From positions 1-64,000 of the forward strand of contig JAFKGR010000006.1 of NCBI GenBank assembly GCA_017307735.1: a DNA stretch of 64,000 bases, given 5' to 3'. Below are positions 1 to 8,979 of this stretch, one piece after another (positions within the stretch are counted from its first letter, which is position 1; every line of letters starts with the position of its first letter). Under the pieces are notes generated by a model. That model had not been told where the DNA came from, did not search any database, and saw only the letters and a list, made by a program, of their open reading frames with translations. Source of the stretch: Chitinophagaceae bacterium. GTDB lineage: Bacteria > Bacteroidota > Bacteroidia > Chitinophagales > Chitinophagaceae. The translations under genes were made by a program, and so were the position numbers.

Positions 1-97
1 TCTGAATGCGGGGTCTTATTCTGGAAGAGGCATTTTTCAAAATCCTCTTTAGTTCCTGAAGGCTTTCTTTTACGATTATTTCTTTTGCTTTTGCCAT
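1..97 (-). CDS. N-terminus of a transposase-like protein, cut by window edge
   Basis: An ATG at 97 opens a reading frame that runs leftward out of the window after 32 codons and begins MAKAKEIIVKESLQELKR. The charged helical start with a VKES-x-x-EL pattern resembles the first residues of helix-turn-helix proteins of IS630-type insertion sequences, which are common in Bacteroidota. Only the start is visible, so neither the catalytic domain nor the inverted repeats can be checked. It could equally be an ordinary small regulator. Confidence 0.4.
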   Translation of the reverse strand, partial: MAKAKEIIVKESLQELKRILKNASSRIRPRIQ

Positions 98-189
98 AAA
101 GCAAAGATATGGAACATTAGACTATTTATGAAATATACTTAGTATTATTCAACCAATCGAATAATATTCATCATAAATAAATAAGAAGC

Positions 190-411
190 ATGAAAAACAA
201 ATATCCCATCTTAAAGTACATATTGGGCGGTATTGCAGTATGTTCTGTTTACATTTTGGCATCGATGTGTTTTCAGAAATGGCACGTCTTCAATTTAGAT
301 AATCAACCTCAATCTGCTATAATAGCAAGCGGTGTTTTTGTCGGAATTATTTCATCCCTTTCGGTTTATATTTATTCAAAAGGAAAGGCATTAAATCATC
401 CCAAAAAATAA
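190..411 (+). CDS. small two-helix membrane protein, unknown function
   Basis: A 73-residue product with two hydrophobic stretches, about residues 8-27 and 43-62, separated by a short loop and ending in a lysine-rich tail (KGKALNHPKK). This fits a small inner-membrane hairpin protein. No family is recognised. It is convergent with ftsZ and stands alone between the left-edge gene and the dcw operon. A weak purine run (AGAAG) precedes the ATG. It could be a chance open frame, but the clean hydrophobic pattern and intergenic position favour a real gene. Confidence 0.5.
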   Translation: MKNKYPILKYILGGIAVCSVYILASMCFQKWHVFNLDNQPQSAIIASGVFVGIISSLSVYIYSKGKALNHPKK

Positions 412-447
412 ACTGATTTTTACGGTCATTACCACTCTTATTCTCTG

Positions 448-482
448 GAAACAAGAACCCCGGAACACTTAAGACTCCGGGG
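448..482 (-). terminator. putative terminator of the dcw operon
   Basis: A 7-bp GC-rich stem (CCCCGGA at 458-464 pairing with TCCGGGG at 476-482, 11-nt loop) lies about 55 bp past the ftsZ stop. Reading on the minus strand, the hairpin is followed by TTCTTGTTT, an imperfect U-tract. This fits a rho-independent terminator for ftsZ. The interrupted T-run keeps confidence moderate. Confidence 0.55.
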
Positions 483-537
483 CCTCAATACACATCTCAA
501 CAAAAATTCTCAACAACAAAAATTATTCAATCAACCA

Positions 538-2478
538 TTAATCCGGTTTCTTGCCATCAAGAAAAGAATTGATTGTGCTGATTTCGGCTTTATTGTTTTC
601 ATCAGACCTGACTCTGTAATTGGTATAGAAACTTTCCACGCTGGCAATGGGATTATGCAATTCCAAATTGCGGCGAAGGTAGGCGGGAACAGACTCAAAC
701 TCATTGTTCGGATCAGATGCGTTAATGTTAAAGGATAGATTCCTTAACTTGGCAATACGATCCATAGCCCGGCGCCTCAGCTCTTCTGCTTCGTCCGTCG
801 GCGACGGCTCCTCAGCATCAGACATCATGATGGGCATCGTTTGGTGTACTTTCTCTTCCTCACGTGGCTCCGCCGCTTTATTGGAATTTTTTTCTACCAA
901 CTGCATTTCTTCGGCAGTTTCGTCTTCCTGCTCCATACTCTGCAACGGAGAAAGTTTTTCCAGGGATTCGGATTCACGTTCCGGGATATCCTCCTCGTCG
1001 TAAATACGGGAAGGCTTTACCGGTAATCCTCTCGACGAAAGAGGATTGATAGCTTCTTTATTTTCGTTAACTGTTTCTTTGTTGCCAGCAATAGACGTAT
1101 TTCTGGCGGGGCAGTCAGATTCCGGTGTTGATTCGGTTTCCGGGCTCGAAGATAATTCGAATTCAATACGATCTTCATTTGTTTTATCCACCGTGTTGTT
1201 ACCATCATCCCATCGTAAACCTACTATATCATCCTGCTTCTGTGGCTCTTCAATAACCGGCATCAACTCTTCAGAAATGGCCTCTTCCCGCTGTTCCTTC
1301 AGGGTTTCATTTACCGCTTCTTCATCAATGATTTCATTCCTGACTTCATCCTTAACAGGAGGCGTGCGACTAACGGTTTCATCCTCGTTTCCATTTTCAA
1401 CTTCAAACAGAAAAAGAGGCTGAGCCGGATTTTTCTTTTCAACCGGTTTCAATTCAAGTACTTCTTTTTGCGGTTGTTTATTTTTTGGTTCTTCAGGTTC
1501 TTTGTCTTCTTTGTCAACTTCAAACCCTGTGGCAATAATGGTTATGCCGATTTTATTTCCAAGATTATTATCATATCCAAGCCCAAGGATTACATCGCTG
1601 TTTTCGCCGGCTTTACTCATCAGGTAATTCTGGATAATGTCCACTTCATCCATTGTGAATTCATGTTCGCCCTCGGCAGAATTAATATTAATAAGAATCC
1701 ATTTGGCCCCGCTGATATCATTGTCATTGAGAAGAGGTGAATTCAACGCCTGTTCAATGGCTTTCTGCGCCCTGTTGTCGCCGTCGCATTCTGCACTGCC
1801 CAAAATAGCCACTCCGCCATTGCGCATTACAGTGCATACATCTGCAAAGTCGACATTGATCTGACCGGTACTGTTTATAACATCGGTAATACATTTGGCT
1901 GCAGTAGCCAATACATCATCGGCTTTTGAGAATGCAGCCTTCATCGTCAGGTTACCAAACTGATGACGGAGTTTGTCGTTGCTGATTACCAAAAGCGTGT
2001 CCACGTATTCTTTCAGATTGTTTATCCCCGCCATTGCCTGGGCTATTCTTTTCTTTCCTTCGTAAGCGAAAGGGGTAGTTACAATTCCCACAGTCAGAAT
2101 ATCGAGATCCTTGCAAACCTTTGCAACGATGGGTGCGCCGCCTGTTCCGGTACCACCTCCCATTCCGGCGGTGATAAAAGCCATCTTGGTATTCACTTCC
2201 AGGATGCGCTTGATTTCTTCCAGGCTTTCTTCTGTGGCCTCTTTCCCGATCTCCGGATTGGCTCCTGCACCAAGGCCCTGTGTTAAATGCGGCCCCAGTT
2301 GCACTTTGTTGGGCACATTGCTATGGGCCAGCGCCTGAGAATCTGTATTACAAATTATGAAATCAACACCTTCGATATTTTGTCCGAACATGTGATTGAC
2401 AGCGTTTCCTCCGCCTCCGCCAATTCCTATCACTTTGAGAATGGAGGATTGTTCCTTCGGCAAATCAAACTGAATCAT
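538..2478 (-). CDS. ftsZ: cell division protein FtsZ with long acidic C-terminal linker
   Basis: Tubulin-like GTPase that polymerises into the Z-ring at midcell. The start is taken at 2478 (MIQFDLPKEQ), because the frame upstream of it lies in the ftsA-ftsZ spacer. The product is 646 residues. The GTP-binding loop GGGTGTG is at about 107-113 and the synergy (T7) loop NVDFADV near 208-214. After about residue 320 follows a long, low-complexity, Glu-rich linker. The FtsA-binding peptide appears as VPAYLRR, and about 45 more residues follow it. That is far longer than the E. coli protein (383 aa), although long linkers are known in Bacteroidota. It lies 55 bp after ftsA and is the last gene of the operon. 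Confidence 0.96.
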   Translation of the reverse strand: MIQFDLPKEQSSILKVIGIGGGGGNAVNHMFGQNIEGVDFIICNTDSQALAHSNVPNKVQLGPHLTQGLGAGANPEIGKEATEESLEEIKRILEVNTKMAFITAGMGGGTGTGGAPIVAKVCKDLDILTVGIVTTPFAYEGKKRIAQAMAGINNLKEYVDTLLVISNDKLRHQFGNLTMKAAFSKADDVLATAAKCITDVINSTGQINVDFADVCTVMRNGGVAILGSAECDGDNRAQKAIEQALNSPLLNDNDISGAKWILININSAEGEHEFTMDEVDIIQNYLMSKAGENSDVILGLGYDNNLGNKIGITIIATGFEVDKEDKEPEEPKNKQPQKEVLELKPVEKKNPAQPLFLFEVENGNEDETVSRTPPVKDEVRNEIIDEEAVNETLKEQREEAISEELMPVIEEPQKQDDIVGLRWDDGNNTVDKTNEDRIEFELSSSPETESTPESDCPARNTSIAGNKETVNENKEAINPLSSRGLPVKPSRIYDEEDIPERESESLEKLSPLQSMEQEDETAEEMQLVEKNSNKAAEPREEEKVHQTMPIMMSDAEEPSPTDEAEELRRRAMDRIAKLRNLSFNINASDPNNEFESVPAYLRRNLELHNPIASVESFYTNYRVRSDENNKAEISTINSFLDGKKPD

Positions 2479-2533
2479 TTGTTTTAAATTTTTGTTGGTT
2501 AGTAAGATAGATGTGTAATTTTTATTGTTGAAT

Positions 2534-3886
2534 TTAGAGCTTGGCGTCTTCTTCCTCCTTGAAGAGTTCAATCAAACCATTCTTGCAACTGTCGAGAAAA
2601 CTTTTCAGTGTCTTTCTTGGTTTTACCACATTTCTTGGCTCCTCTTCCTGTTCAATCTGTTCTGCAAACTCAGATTCAATTCCAGAGATTTTTTGTATTT
2701 CGGATTCCATCTTCTTTCTCTTATTTTCATAATCATTGAATCCTTTAAGGATAAGGCCGAGACAAGTGGAGTACATTGGTTTTGCCAATTCATCAATGTG
2801 GCCGGCAGCAAGATGTTCGTTCGGAAGCCCGATCCTTGCACTTTGCCGTGTCTGGTATTCGGTCAATTGTATCAAATGTTTCAATTGAGAACCGCCACCG
2901 GTAAGGATGATACCTCCGTTCAGCATTTTTTCCAGGCCCACTTGTTTCAGATGATACGAAACAAAATCGAGAATTTCAGACATGCGTGCCTGTATGATTC
3001 CCGCCAGCGTTTTCACACTGATTTCTTTTGGAGCCAGTCCGCGCAATCCGGGAATGGTGATATATTGATTGGATTTGGTTTGTTCGGCCAATGCACTTCC
3101 AAACTGAACTTTCATTTGTTCAGCCTGGGTTTTCAAAACACCCAAACCTGTTTTAATATCCATGGTGATATTTTCTCCGCCAAAAGGAATAACGGCTGTG
3201 TGTTTCAAAATCCCTTCATAGAAAACAGCGAGGTCTGTGGTACCACCACCAATATCCACTATAGCCACACCGGCTTCCAGGTCATGTTCGCTCATAACCG
3301 CCGCTGCAGAAGCAAGAGGTTGTAAAACTAAATCTTTAATTCTCAAACCGGCCCTCTCCACACTCCGGTTGATGTTGCGGATTGCATTCTTGTCTCCCGT
3401 GATGATATGAAAATTAGCACCCACTTTCACTCCGCTGTATCCGATCGGATCGGGAATGTTTTGAAAATTATCAACCGTAAATTCCTGAGGGATGACATCG
3501 ATGATCTGGTCGCCTGCAGGAATGTAAGTTTTATATTGATCATTGACCAACTGATCAACTTCGTGTTGTGAAATTTCGTTTTCTGTATCCTGGCGAACTA
3601 TATCACCCCTGGTTTGTAAACTCTTAATATGATGTCCGGCAATACCGACATAAACTTCCGAAATGGGAAGGTTTGGATTGCTGGCATGACAGTTTTCCAG
3701 GGCGGTCTGAATGGCCTTGATGGTCTGATCAATATTCAGCACCATACCATGTTGAACGCCATTGCTGTTGGCACGTCCAAAACCGAGGATTTCAAGTTTG
3801 CCAAATTCATTTTTGCGCCCGGCAATGGCGGCAATTTTAGTAGTACCTATGTCCAGTCCTACAATAATGGGTTGTTCGTTGTTCAT
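2534..3886 (-). CDS. ftsA: cell division protein FtsA
   Basis: Actin-like ATPase that tethers FtsZ filaments to the membrane. The chosen start at 3886 gives MNNEQPIIVGLDIGTTKI, a 450-residue protein of normal length. The frame is open further upstream to 3988, but those codons are Thr/Asn/Gln-rich and overlap ftsQ. Phosphate-binding motifs are GLDIGTTK near residue 10 and VDIGGGTTDLAVF near 210. The last 25 residues (SFLDSCKNGLIELFKEE) form an amphipathic helix, the expected membrane-targeting sequence. It sits between ftsQ (46-bp gap) and ftsZ. Confidence 0.95.
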   Translation of the reverse strand: MNNEQPIIVGLDIGTTKIAAIAGRKNEFGKLEILGFGRANSNGVQHGMVLNIDQTIKAIQTALENCHASNPNLPISEVYVGIAGHHIKSLQTRGDIVRQDTENEISQHEVDQLVNDQYKTYIPAGDQIIDVIPQEFTVDNFQNIPDPIGYSGVKVGANFHIITGDKNAIRNINRSVERAGLRIKDLVLQPLASAAAVMSEHDLEAGVAIVDIGGGTTDLAVFYEGILKHTAVIPFGGENITMDIKTGLGVLKTQAEQMKVQFGSALAEQTKSNQYITIPGLRGLAPKEISVKTLAGIIQARMSEILDFVSYHLKQVGLEKMLNGGIILTGGGSQLKHLIQLTEYQTRQSARIGLPNEHLAAGHIDELAKPMYSTCLGLILKGFNDYENKRKKMESEIQKISGIESEFAEQIEQEEEPRNVVKPRKTLKSFLDSCKNGLIELFKEEEDAKL

Positions 3887-3932
3887 AACATTTGTTGATT
3901 TAGTGCAGTCTTGCTGCGTTTGTGTATGTGTA

Positions 3933-5147
3933 TTAGTATTGTTCGTCATTGTTATCATTTTTTGAAGGCATAACAGCCTTGGGTACACGTTTTTCTTTTG
4001 ATTTCACTTCCGCTTCTTTTTTCCGGTCAATTTTTTTCTCTGTTTTCCTCTCGACCCTTTTCTCAACTTTTCTTTCTTTCGTTTGTACAACTTTGTTCTC
4101 CTTCGGAGAAATTGGTTTGGGAGCCACACCGGCCGGGGTCTTTAAAATTTGGGGGTTAACAGAATTCCCTGGCGAAACGGGTTTCTCATCTGAATAAATC
4201 TTTTCACTGTGTGTGTCAGATTGATTCGTGGCCGGCACATATTCATTGACTTCAGAGGGAGGCAATTGAATTCTTGTTGAATCATTGATAGCATTCTTAG
4301 CCTGATCGATCAGGTTTTTCATAATCCGGATGGAAGCCAGTGAATCCGTTTTTATCTGGCCTGCATCTCTCTTTTCTGCTACAACCTGTCCTTTAAATTG
4401 AAGATCGATGACGGAATATTTATTCCATCCAACCCTGGTCTGAACCTGCTGATAAAAAGCAAGCAGCTTATTAAACTTTTCCTGGTAATCATCACTCGTC
4501 CCGAAATTGATAACCTGGTTTCCCAACATAGGAATCAAAGTAAATTCGCCGTTGGGTGCGATGTCTATCTGGCTGATTTGCGACATCCAGAAATCATTTC
4601 CGTGAATATAATTTGCAAGCGTGCCAATCTGCTGTAATAAAGCACTGTCAGATGCTTTCAGGTTTGTCATAGCCCCAGGGTAATCTGTAAACACAGGAAG
4701 CCTGACTGATAGCCTGTCGCTCAGAGGCAATACTCCAAATGTGGATGAAACATAAAATGAATTTCCACCTGCAGTAAAGATCCGAGCGACAGGACTGTTC
4801 TCTTCCACATTCACATGCAACGTGTTAGAATTGTCGATGAACAGTTCAGCCTTTTTGATCCAGCCATCTTCTAATAATCGTTTTTCCAATAGAGACAGAT
4901 TAAGAGAACTCATGGGTTGGTTTTTCAAAGAGTTTCCAGATGCCTTTTTTAACAAAGACATAATATCCGAATTGGTCACAAATAATTTGCTCTGTGACCC
5001 AACAATAGAAATTTTTATGTCACTCAGTTTTCCCCGTTCATTGTTACCAATGGCAGAAACAGACAGAATCAATACCCCGGCCACAACTGCCAGAACCATC
5101 AATGCCCTGAATACCTTCCGAAAACTTATTTTTCTTTTTTCAGGCAT
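3933..5147 (-). CDS. ftsQ: cell division protein FtsQ/DivIB-like
   Basis: Bitopic divisome protein: a short basic N-terminus, one membrane helix at about residues 14-34, then a periplasmic part with a POTRA-like region (LSDIKISIVGSQSKLFVT onward) and a beta domain. Sequence identity to proteobacterial FtsQ is low by eye; the call rests on topology and position between murC (3-bp gap) and ftsA. At 404 residues it is longer than typical FtsQ because of a Lys/Glu/Arg-rich, Pro-containing tail from about residue 300. That tail is probably disordered and its role is unknown. Confidence 0.85.
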   Translation of the reverse strand: MPEKRKISFRKVFRALMVLAVVAGVLILSVSAIGNNERGKLSDIKISIVGSQSKLFVTNSDIMSLLKKASGNSLKNQPMSSLNLSLLEKRLLEDGWIKKAELFIDNSNTLHVNVEENSPVARIFTAGGNSFYVSSTFGVLPLSDRLSVRLPVFTDYPGAMTNLKASDSALLQQIGTLANYIHGNDFWMSQISQIDIAPNGEFTLIPMLGNQVINFGTSDDYQEKFNKLLAFYQQVQTRVGWNKYSVIDLQFKGQVVAEKRDAGQIKTDSLASIRIMKNLIDQAKNAINDSTRIQLPPSEVNEYVPATNQSDTHSEKIYSDEKPVSPGNSVNPQILKTPAGVAPKPISPKENKVVQTKERKVEKRVERKTEKKIDRKKEAEVKSKEKRVPKAVMPSKNDNNDEQY

Positions 5148-5150
5148 GGC

Positions 5151-6557
5151 TTATTGGTTTAAAAGTTTATTCTTAATGGGATCCACCAACCGGTCTATAT
5201 TTCCTGCTCCGGCTGTAATCAACACGTCTCCTGCCAGTGCGTTTGGCAGAGACGGAATATATTTTTCGGAAATCCATTCTGTCAGATTTTCCCTATCTAC
5301 TATGCTTACACGTTTATTTTTTATCTGCAATGAAATCAACTCTGATGTAATCCCTTCAATTGGCAATTCTCGTGCAGGATATATCGGTAATAAAATCACC
5401 TGGTTGGCCATTGAGAGCACTTCGGCAAAACCTTCGTGTAAATCTCTTGTACGCGAATAAAGATGTGGCTGAAAAATCACCGTGATATATCTGTCATTAA
5501 ATAAACTTTTTGCTCCCTTCAACAAAGCGCGCAACTCTTCCGGATGATGGGCATAATCATCAATAAATACCACATTATTTTTATTCAGTCTTGCCTGCTT
5601 TACTCCGATGATGTATTCAAATCTTCTTTTCACTCCCCGGAATGCAGCCACAGATTCACGAATCTTATCTTCTGAAACTCCACATTTGAAAGCAAGGGTA
5701 ATGGCGACAATTGCATTCTCCACATTGTGCATCCCTCCCATTTCAATTCTGAAATCTTTCATCCTCCAGCCCGGCCCGGAAATGGAAAAATGATATCCCC
5801 CCTCTTCCATTCTGATATCATATCCCCTGATATCCGCACTTTCATTCTGAAGGGAATAGGTGAGATGATTATGAAAAGTCCCAACCGGGATTTGCAATCC
5901 GAATTTTGTAAGTAGAAATCCTTCATGCCTGATCCGTTTGGCAAAATCCACATAAGCATCTCTCATTTTTTCGACATCGCCATAAATATCAAGATGATCG
6001 GCATCCACTGCCGAAATCACAGCCATATCTGGAGAAAGCCTGAGAAAACTCTTGTCATATTCATCGGCCTCAACCACATTTATTTTATAATCACCGCCCC
6101 AGTAATTTGTGTCATAATTCACCGAAATGCCACCCAGGAAAGCATTACAACCCATACCACTTTCGCGAAGAATGAAAGAGGTCAGCGTGGTAGTTGTCGT
6201 TTTACCGTGGGTTCCCGATATACAGATATTAAATCCTTCGCGTGTCACATCTGCCAGCACTTCACTTCTCTTTTTTACCGAATATCCATTGGTGTTATAC
6301 CACACGAGTTCTTTATGTTCAGAAGGGACAGCCGGTGTAAAAACAACCAGGTTAGCCGCCCGGTCAATCAATTCAGTATTTTCTTCAAAATGGATCATTG
6401 CTCCTTCCTTTTCAAGAGAAGTAGTAATTTCAGACGGTGTTCTGTCATAACCGCTGACGATTACATTTCTCTGCATAAAATACCGTGCAAGGGCACTCAT
6501 TCCGATGCCACCGATTCCGATAAAATATACACGTGATATGTTATTCGTTACAGTCAT
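5151..6557 (-). CDS. murC: UDP-N-acetylmuramate--L-alanine ligase
   Basis: Cytoplasmic Mur ligase adding L-Ala to UDP-MurNAc, the first amino acid of the peptidoglycan stem. The 468-residue product begins with the nucleotide fold FIGIGGIGMSALA (about 12-24). It has the Mur ligase P-loop GTHGKTTTT at about 115-123 and the conserved FIDDYAHHPEE segment in the C-terminal half. The start overlaps the murG stop by 4 bp (ATGA), suggesting translational coupling. No ddl follows it, as expected in Bacteroidota dcw clusters. Confidence 0.97.
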   Translation of the reverse strand: MTVTNNISRVYFIGIGGIGMSALARYFMQRNVIVSGYDRTPSEITTSLEKEGAMIHFEENTELIDRAANLVVFTPAVPSEHKELVWYNTNGYSVKKRSEVLADVTREGFNICISGTHGKTTTTTLTSFILRESGMGCNAFLGGISVNYDTNYWGGDYKINVVEADEYDKSFLRLSPDMAVISAVDADHLDIYGDVEKMRDAYVDFAKRIRHEGFLLTKFGLQIPVGTFHNHLTYSLQNESADIRGYDIRMEEGGYHFSISGPGWRMKDFRIEMGGMHNVENAIVAITLAFKCGVSEDKIRESVAAFRGVKRRFEYIIGVKQARLNKNNVVFIDDYAHHPEELRALLKGAKSLFNDRYITVIFQPHLYSRTRDLHEGFAEVLSMANQVILLPIYPARELPIEGITSELISLQIKNKRVSIVDRENLTEWISEKYIPSLPNALAGDVLITAGAGNIDRLVDPIKNKLLNQ

Positions 6558-7663
6558 GAATTTGAAATGTCATTTAATATTTCATTGGCAATGGTTTCAT
6601 CAGCATGCAACAATTTCTCTTCTCCGATATTTTTCTCCATCTTCTTTATCCTGATCTCATCTGCAATCAATCCCCCGATTGCCGGAATGAGTTTTTCATT
6701 CAGCTCACCGTCCTTTACCATCAGAGCTGCATTGTGGTTTACAAGATCCATTGCATTCACCGTCTGATGATCTTCCGCGGCAAAAGGGTACGGAACTAAA
6801 ATACTGGCTTTTTGCTGCGCCCTGAGCTCTGCAATCGTCATTGCACCAGCCCTCGCCACCACAATATCAGCAGCGCCATAAGCCATTTCCATATTATTGA
6901 TAAATGGATGTGCCTGTACCAGATTTTTATCCTGGTCCAATTTTATTTTATCCTGAACAAAAGATTTTCCCATTTGCCAAATCAGTTGAAGGTTGTTTTT
7001 TTCAAAAAAATCCAAATGATTCATAATGGCATTATTGATACTTCTTGCTCCCAGGCTACCTCCTAATACCAAAATCGTTTTCAATGCCGGATTCATTCCG
7101 AAAAACCGGAGAGATTCTTCTCTTCCTTTTTTTTCTTCCAGAACTTGCCGGATAGGGTTTCCTGTTACAACTATATTTCCATGATGAAAATATTTCTCCA
7201 TTCCTGAGTGGGCCACAAATACCTTTCTTGCCCTCTTTCCCAGAATCAAATTTGTTTTTCCCGGAAGAGAATTACTCTCATGGATATACGTAGGAATTTT
7301 CCGCCTCAGCGCAACACGCAGTACAGGAAAACTGGAATATCCACCAACTCCGATAACAGCGGTAGGTTCGAAATCCCTGAATATTTTTCTCACCTGAAAA
7401 TAACTCTTAATCAATTTGTATGGAAGAGAAAGATTTTTAAAAATTGAACTGCGGTTGTATCCTGCAATTTCAATTCCCCGGATACTGAAACCAACTTCAG
7501 GGATTTTCTGCATTTCCATTTTTCCCTTTGCACCTACAAACAGGATTTCAATATCCCTGTGAAGCCGCTTCAAAGCAGAAGCAATGGCGATGCCCGGGAA
7601 GATATGACCACCCGTACCGCCACCGGCTACAATAACTCTGATATGTTGGCTCCTGTTATACAT
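6554..7663 (-). CDS. murG: MurG, lipid II-forming GlcNAc transferase
   Basis: Peripheral membrane glycosyltransferase that adds GlcNAc to lipid I, making lipid II. The 369-residue product carries the diagnostic glycine-rich loop GGGTGGHIFPG at about 14-24 and the second-domain signatures LGGSLGARSIN and ARAGAMTIAEL, which bind UDP-GlcNAc. It overlaps ftsW upstream by 8 bp and murC downstream by 4 bp, so the three genes are read as one block. Confidence 0.97.
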   Translation of the reverse strand: MYNRSQHIRVIVAGGGTGGHIFPGIAIASALKRLHRDIEILFVGAKGKMEMQKIPEVGFSIRGIEIAGYNRSSIFKNLSLPYKLIKSYFQVRKIFRDFEPTAVIGVGGYSSFPVLRVALRRKIPTYIHESNSLPGKTNLILGKRARKVFVAHSGMEKYFHHGNIVVTGNPIRQVLEEKKGREESLRFFGMNPALKTILVLGGSLGARSINNAIMNHLDFFEKNNLQLIWQMGKSFVQDKIKLDQDKNLVQAHPFINNMEMAYGAADIVVARAGAMTIAELRAQQKASILVPYPFAAEDHQTVNAMDLVNHNAALMVKDGELNEKLIPAIGGLIADEIRIKKMEKNIGEEKLLHADETIANEILNDISNS

Positions 7664-8966
7664 GCTGTACTTTTAATGCTTCCACGTTTTCATTGCTTCC
7701 ATTTTCTGAATCACCCACCTCTTCATTTTTATCGGCGTCTTGCCCTTCCATCTTTTCCAGATTTCTGGATACACTTAAAATAATTCCAATCGCCGCACAG
7801 GTAAAGAGCAGACTGCTTCCTCCCATACTCACCAATGGGAGTGTTACACCTGTTGTGGGAAAGAGATTTACATTCACAGCCATATTTACCATGGCCTGGA
7901 TCACCAGTGTAAAACTCAATGCCACCGCCAGAAAAGCACCGAAGGCGTATGGACATTTTCGAAATATCCGAATGCTCCGGTACAGGAAAAGAAGGTAAAT
8001 CAGCAGAATGACTGCACCTCCAAATAATCCGTATTCTTCAATGATAATTGCGTAAATGAAATCACTGTAAGAATGTGGTAAAAAATTTCGTTGTTCACTT
8101 TTACCAGGTCCCTTACCAAAAATTCCACCTGTAGCAATTGCAATCTTTGCCTGCTGAATCTGGTAAGTGCCTTCTTCTTCGTCGGCATAAAGAAAATTCT
8201 GCACCCTGTTTATCCAGGTAGGAATTCTTCCTACGGTGAAAAGTGCAGGAAGATCTTTTGATGTTTTGGTTGATGCATCATAATAATGCGAAGCAAGTGA
8301 CACAAGGATTACAACAGGAATCAAAGCAGCCACTATCACATAAAAAATATGCCGTACACTTACTCTTCCAATAAACATCAGCAACAAACCGATTCCCCCG
8401 ATCAAGGCAGCCGTAGAGAGATTGGCCGGTGCGATCAATCCACAAATAATTACGACAGGAATAATCAATGGCAGGAATCCTTTTTTGAAATCTTTAATCA
8501 CACCCTGCCTTCTGCTCAGTACACGGCTTAGGTAAATGAAAAGAGTAAGTTTTGCTAAATCTGATGTTTGAAAAGTGAGATTGATTACCGGCAGTTTAAT
8601 CCATCTGCTGGCATCATTGATATGACTCCCATATTTCAACGTATAAATTAGCAGAGGAATACAGAGAATAAATAAGATGGTCGATATTTTGCTGTAGAAA
8701 GTATAGTTGACCCGGTGTGCAAAATAAATAATGGCCACACCCATCAAAATATATCCGATCTGGCGAAACAGATAGCTTTCTGTACTCTTATTCATCTTGT
8801 ATGCCAGTGAACCGATACTGCTATACACAACCATGATGCTGACCATTGTCAATAAGACTACAATCGCCCAGATGACCTTGTCGCCTCTGGTGCGATTCCA
8901 GATTTTACCGGCAGCAATTTCTGCTTTGTTCAAGTGTGTTGTAGTATCGCCCGTGGCAGTATTCAT
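7656..8966 (-). CDS. ftsW: FtsW, SEDS peptidoglycan polymerase
   Basis: Polytopic SEDS-family glycosyltransferase that polymerises lipid II at the septum together with FtsI. The 436-residue product has about ten hydrophobic segments. It shows the family signatures GHYINDASRWI-like (SHINDASRWIKLP), KSEQRNFLPHSYSDFIYAIIIEE and TTGVTLPLVSMGGSS. The GKGPG motif before the large loop is also present. It lies 13 bp after murD and overlaps murG by 8 bp. The position inside the dcw operon argues for FtsW rather than RodA. Confidence 0.95.
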   Translation of the reverse strand: MNTATGDTTTHLNKAEIAAGKIWNRTRGDKVIWAIVVLLTMVSIMVVYSSIGSLAYKMNKSTESYLFRQIGYILMGVAIIYFAHRVNYTFYSKISTILFILCIPLLIYTLKYGSHINDASRWIKLPVINLTFQTSDLAKLTLFIYLSRVLSRRQGVIKDFKKGFLPLIIPVVIICGLIAPANLSTAALIGGIGLLLMFIGRVSVRHIFYVIVAALIPVVILVSLASHYYDASTKTSKDLPALFTVGRIPTWINRVQNFLYADEEEGTYQIQQAKIAIATGGIFGKGPGKSEQRNFLPHSYSDFIYAIIIEEYGLFGGAVILLIYLLFLYRSIRIFRKCPYAFGAFLAVALSFTLVIQAMVNMAVNVNLFPTTGVTLPLVSMGGSSLLFTCAAIGIILSVSRNLEKMEGQDADKNEEVGDSENGSNENVEALKVQHV

Positions 8967-8979
8967 GGGTAATTCAGGT

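Noticed and set aside
2525..3325. 266-codon plus-strand open frame
   Set aside because: It is antisense to ftsA and ftsZ, which are unambiguous; its product shows no family features.
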